The notes under the pieces: model-generated
The model's database searches: none
Seen by the model: the letters and a program-made list of their open reading frames with translations, nothing else
Told to the model about the DNA's origin: nothing
Position numbers and translations under genes: made by a program
Source of the DNA: Telmatactis stephensoni
Taxonomy: Eukaryota > Cnidaria > Anthozoa > Actiniaria > Isophelliidae
Direction: 5' to 3'
Length of the DNA: 64,000 bases
Assembly: GCA_029948255.1 (NCBI GenBank)
Contig: JALIZF010001705.1
Location: 62,001-126,000 of the forward strand
Part shown: positions 59,801-64,000 of the stretch, one piece after another
How the letters are laid out: each line of letters starts with the position of its first letter
How positions within the stretch are numbered: position 1 is the stretch's first letter

Positions 59801-61654
59801 GGTTAGTGTAACCTGGAAGAGAGAATTCTTGTTTCGTGTAAAGACAACTATTTATCTGTGTCATTCTATTCTACATAGTACAAAAACAAGATGCCACAAT
59901 ATTGTTAAGACCAGTTTAATTGAAGGATGTTGAAATGGCTCAGTATTTATGTGAATGAAATCATTTGGAGAGATTTTTGCAGTCTATTTCTGAGAATTAT
60001 GAACCACTACTACAAAGTCAATTATAAAATCTGACTGAATCTGAATAAATATCACTGTGGTGACTGAGCTTGCAAGCCTTATAATTCTCAAGAGACTGAA
60101 GGGCAAGAGCTTTTTCAAACCCCAAAGTAAATGCTATAAAGCTTGATCTATAATCTTTATTTCAACTTTTACAACAAAACATGAACAAAATGCAATCTTT
60201 GTTTGCTTTTTACCACAGGAAGCCCAATCAATTTGAATAAAAAACAAAGTATTTAAAAGATGGGATGTCCGCTATTAGGTAGTACCTAATTTTTATATTA
60301 TTTGGTGTTTGTTTTCGGTGTGTTCACTCTTTTGTGCTTTTCTAACTCTTGAAATAATACGGCGAACCCCTGTTTTTTTTTTTTTTCTTTTTATTCAAGA
60401 CAGTACTTATCACTATTTCGATTTAAAAAATACAACTTCATTGATGGGATTGTCGTAAATTTTCCACATTTTTACAAGTCCGTACACGTTTTCGATACGG
60501 GGAATTCCTTTTTTCATTCCTTTTTTCCTTGCTTTTTAAATAGGCGAACCATTACTTAAGGTACCTTTTTCACCTTAATATAATTTGGATCCGTCTTGAA
60601 GAAAAGTATGAGATATGAAGTACAAACAAATTGTTCCTTTGAATGGTTCCTTTGGAACAAAATAGGACACAAAGTTAACTTGGCTGATGAATATTGATCT
60701 TGTTACCGTTTCAAGTCCGAATTCATTTTTAGATTGGTTGTGCGTTTGAGGCAAAATACTCAGTTGCAAATACTAATAATTGGGTCATTATGACACGATA
60801 GATGAAGTCGTAGTATTATATGACGACCCTGAATGACGAACCAACAAACAAATACATAGTACAGTGAAGCCAATACGGAAACCAGTGGGTTTGAGAATAG
60901 TGTCTGTATTATAGAGATGTCCTTGCTATAGAGCTCGGTCTTATGACGTCATTTTAAAGTTTCTCATGACAAGAAAAGTATTTAGTGTTCTTTTTATGAT
61001 AAAAAGGCATAAAATTATCTCTATCCAGATTTACCTAATGGGCCTAGTATTATGTACATTTTGCATTACTGCTTTCTTGTATCACCCTTTTACAATCAGG
61101 GAATTTAGTATTTCAAGTTACAAGATGTCAGAAAAGTACGCGCGCACCGTCCGTAAAAAAGAGGTTGAGTTTGCCATCTGTGGCCGAGTGTAGGTGCCTG
61201 TCGTCCGTATAATAAACAATCCGTAATATAGAGGAATTTTGAACAAAGAATATAAGAAAATTTTGCCGGGACCCCTATTATAGAGGTGTCCATACTATAG
61301 AGGTTTCCGTGCCCACATGTTTCACTGTACCTTCAACGAGAAGGTGTTGTTTCGCCTTGTCGTTCTTTATGTAAATATAGTTTAACACTAACTCTTCGAC
61401 CGTCTTATTTTCCAGGCATAATTAGCAAGCGAAACTGTGCCGCTTATTGTGTTACTAAATATGGTGTCGAGGCTTTTTCTGATGCCTTACGTCGAGAAAT
61501 GTTCGATTGGAATGTCAAGGTCTCGATCATTGAGCCACAGATGTTTAAAACTCCAATGACTAACGAGATAACAAAAACACTGCTGTCTTCATGGAATGGA
61601 TTGAGTGATGAGATAAGAAGTGAATATGGACAAGAATCGAATTTCTAGCAAAAG

Positions 61655-62149
61655 GTACAATGTCTGCGTCTTTTTGTGTCGAGGATGTGTTGCATTCTGG
61701 TCTAGAGTTCTTTGTATAGTAGTAGATTGTTAATTTGTTCTAACTTAATTGTTCTTGGCTATTCACCTTGGTCACAAACGACCCCAAAACTGATTACCGG
61801 GGTTAAATGTCACATTTTTACTGTAACCTTCATATCTCAAATAATCTTTCATCAATTGGGACGAAATTTTCGGAGGTGGTTTACTACATGTAGCGTTTTA
61901 TTTTTTCATGCAAATAGACACCATTGTGGCCATTATGACGTCATAGCAAATTGTTACATTTCGTGAGAAAAGACAGATTACTTCAAGAGTTTCTTGATGC
62001 GACAATTGGTTGCTGAACTATAAAGGTTTTTAATTCACGATGACATCATAAAAGTGACGTCACTCGAATACCATTAAAAGCTATTAGAAACTATTGAAAA
62101 AAGCAAGTGACATACCCATGATAATTTATGACTATTGCAACGTGCTTCA
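61655..62149. other. Downstream of the dehydrogenase pseudogene, nothing recognised
   Basis: A weak open frame at 61712-61966 has no family resemblance. ATGACGTCAT motifs recur near 61935 and 62040. Confidence 0.4.
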
Positions 62150-63567
62150 GGGGCGGATCTAGCATTTTGGCTGAGTAGTTTCCAACTCGACCGAAACTTA
62201 ATATCATTAAATCATTTACACTTTGCAAATTCTGAGCATTAACACCCACAATAAACACATTACTACAATTTTGAAAATCATGCGAACTCAGACACTGATC
62301 GAGTCGTCGTCATAGGTTCAAGAAAAAATCTAACTAAATTTAATTCCACATCCAATCGATTTTATTCTAAAATATGGTCTAGGAAACTGTGTTTTTAGAT
62401 AATTTTTGAACTTATATCGAAATAATTTGATGTACAAAATGTTTTATTCGGCAAGAGTTGTAGCCGGTGTTAAGTCACACAACGCAAAGTCACGCGCCTG
62501 AAAAGCCGGGGAAATCACTACAGATTCTTTCAAACCACAGTATTTTGTGTTTATATACACTTTGGATTGCTAATTGTAGTTAAAATAAGTTATATTTGCC
62601 ACTTTTGTGCTTGAAATTATGTTCTTAAAAGTTTGCCGCCATGCTGGTGGACGTGAGACAGGCATCATACTGAAAATCAAGAATACGGATATCTATTATT
62701 AAACTAAAAACCGAAATTATATTTCGCTGTTACACGATCGCCCTAGGATTTTAGAGATCTTTATGAGTATCTTTTGGTTGGTTGTTTGAAGTGAGGGAAG
62801 CAAGAAACCAAATTCCAACGCACTGTTTGAAGGTCAGAGTTCGCGTAATTATGAACATTTCAGTAAAACTACGTACTCATATAAAACATCAGCTATCAAT
62901 TGTAAATATAGCTTACCGAGGAAACTGTTAGCTCAAGCTTAAACTTAGAGCTTAATATTTGCCCAACTTCCTTGTTTACGTTGAATTTCAATCGCAACAG
63001 TTCCACAATTGAAGAAAGTTCGTTCGATCATGCGTTTAATTTTGTTCGTTGCGAGTTCGAAGATTCCAATGGACAAAGAACCTCACCGGGGTAGGCTGGC
63101 CATTTTATACTTTTGTCGGTAGTTTCTGGACTAGTTTACGCCAATTTTAGCCAATCAGAATCAAGTTGGAATGGTAAATTTGTGCTTGGTTTGACTGTGG
63201 GTTTCCTGTGTGAATCACTTGTGGGGTGTTTTACTTCCTGTGAATCACTTCGGAAACTACTGACGGGGTGTTTTATTTCCGGTGCAGTAGTTCACACAGG
63301 GATACCAAACTGTGAACTAACACGTTATGATAGCTAGAAATTCCTGTGGGACTCCTCCCTCAACAAAACTTGAAAAGGCTACAAAAATAGCCTGGGAACA
63401 TGTGGGTTTCCTGTGGAAATAATTCAAAATGGCGTCCAAATAAAGGTAAAATACGCTTAAACTTGTTCCATTTGTATTATTTGTTTTTATTATCTCAATA
63501 ATTCATTTTTCTGGGAAAAATCTCAGTAGTTTCCGGAAACTAAGTGAACTACTCTAGATCCGCCCGT
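62150..63567. mobile_element. hAT-like non-autonomous element, 1.4 kb
   Basis: GGGGCGGATCTAGCA at the left and TCTAGATCCGCCC at the right are inverted repeats. GTGCTTCA is exactly repeated outside (62142-62149 and 63568-63575). An 8-bp duplication and CAGGGGCGGATCTAG-type ends are typical of hAT elements. No transposase is readable. A related GTAGTTTCC/GGAAACTACT pair lies near both ends. Confidence 0.85.
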
Positions 63568-63575
63568 GTGCTTCA

Positions 63576-64000
63576 ACATGAGGCTGCAATTGTTTGTCTG
63601 TGTTTTTTTTGAGGGACATTTTAAATTATCAGTGACGTCATTATGACGTTTGACGATTTTGCTATGTATTTTATATTAATATTTCTAATAATTATCTTCA
63701 AAAAATCAAAAATCTAAGAACATACGATTGATGGCACTTCGGTGTTTTTTCGATTGCAAAGTAAAATGGCAAACGATTTGCAAACAAAACAGTTAAATCA
63801 AGACGACTGTTTTGTAATAATAAGTTGTGTGGTAAAACTATGAACGGTATTAGTAAAAATGTCTTGTTTAAACAATTATCCACAGCGCACTAGTGGTAGG
63901 TAGACTGCTTATGTGTCAGCATCTTTGTACTTCAACATATTTTTGAAGAAAGAGATCGTCATACCAATATTCCTGAATTTCTTGCATTCGATATGCAAAT
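63576..64000. other. Spacer, nothing recognised
   Basis: No supported gene or repeat in the last 425 bp. Confidence 0.45.

Larger units (their letters stand above)
58500..60565. mobile_element. Decayed copy of the TTAA element of 36990-37839
   Basis: TTAA then GGTAGTTCCGGACCCTTGCT at 58496 matches 36986. TTTCGGTGTGTTCACTCTTTTGTGC and AATAATACGGCGAACCCCTG near 60310-60370 match 37296-37360. The right end is not clearly preserved; TTAAGGTACC occurs near 60556. A MITE and a LINE fragment sit inside. Confidence 0.65.
53625..61654 (+). pseudogene. Short-chain dehydrogenase (retinol dehydrogenase-like) pseudogene
   Basis: Exon 1, 53625-53958, starts with a membrane anchor (MYPLYVLIATSFISLFVLWY) and reaches FVLITGCD, where TAG at 53760-53762 replaces the Ser expected in GCDSGFG of the cofactor-binding motif. 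MGFHVFAGCLTKEGKENLQS and LMDVTD follow. Exon 2 (ending 57735) reads VFHPSEWINIKEAKKMADVN, LPLVRKAKGRIVNMSSESG; the NNAG part that should precede it is not found. Exon 3, 61416-61654, has the active-site YCVTK and EAFSDALRREMFDW, then a 2-base gain near 61636 that shifts into a stop at 61646. Family SDR9C-like: NAD(P)-dependent retinol or steroid oxidation at membranes. The stop, the frameshift and the missing piece mean it is not functional here, unless part of it is assembly error. Confidence 0.85.

Overview
The window is animal nuclear DNA: intron-rich genes with GT-AG junctions, AT-rich spacers, long microsatellites and very dense, nested transposable elements. The gene content (a secreted lipoxygenase without a PLAT domain, a retinol-dehydrogenase-like short-chain dehydrogenase, a Crypton tyrosine recombinase, and a cysteine-rich tnp2-like transposase of a type I associate with corals) suggests an anthozoan cnidarian, probably a stony coral. 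The species cannot be fixed from the sequence alone.

Layout. 1-1515: spacer with no supported gene. 1896-12060: a 10.2 kb CACTA-like DNA transposon with 32-bp identical terminal inverted repeats, a TA on each side, and a satellite-like array inside each end (33-bp units on the left, 83-bp units on the right, about 21-22 copies each). It carries two divergent genes: a six-exon accessory gene on the minus strand (424 aa, function unknown) and a two-exon transposase on the plus strand (1061 aa). A 60-bp-armed hairpin element splits its right terminal repeat. 13783-15786: a 2 kb foldback element whose two arms each hold a copy of the same 142-bp MITE. 19013-22418: two GTACTA-rich arrays in opposite orientation around a 0.5 kb spacer. 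22926-31295: a nest of TA- and TTAA-flanked foldback elements, plus a frameshifted Crypton recombinase (24493-25844, minus).

31694-44576 (minus): the main host gene, a ten-exon lipoxygenase. Every junction keeps phase and gives a 618-aa product with a signal peptide, two iron-ligand histidines in the first helix and a later His/Asn pair. Its C-terminus ends in Ile-Gln-Ala instead of the usual terminal Ile. Its introns contain MITEs, a 9-bp-duplication element and LINE fragments. 45640-51180: a tandem duplication of about 1.85 kb; one copy has gained a broken LINE. 53625-61654 (plus): a short-chain dehydrogenase pseudogene with a stop in its cofactor motif and large palindromic or LINE insertions in its introns. 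62150-63567: a hAT-like non-autonomous element with an exact 8-bp duplication.

The most striking points are the two-gene CACTA-like element with paired satellite-like subterminal arrays, the altered C-terminus of the lipoxygenase, the inverted GTACTA arrays, and a TTTTGTTTTCTATTG-like motif that recurs at the centre of many foldback elements whose ends differ. All coordinates and gene models were read by eye; similarity calls rest on remembered family features, not on searches.
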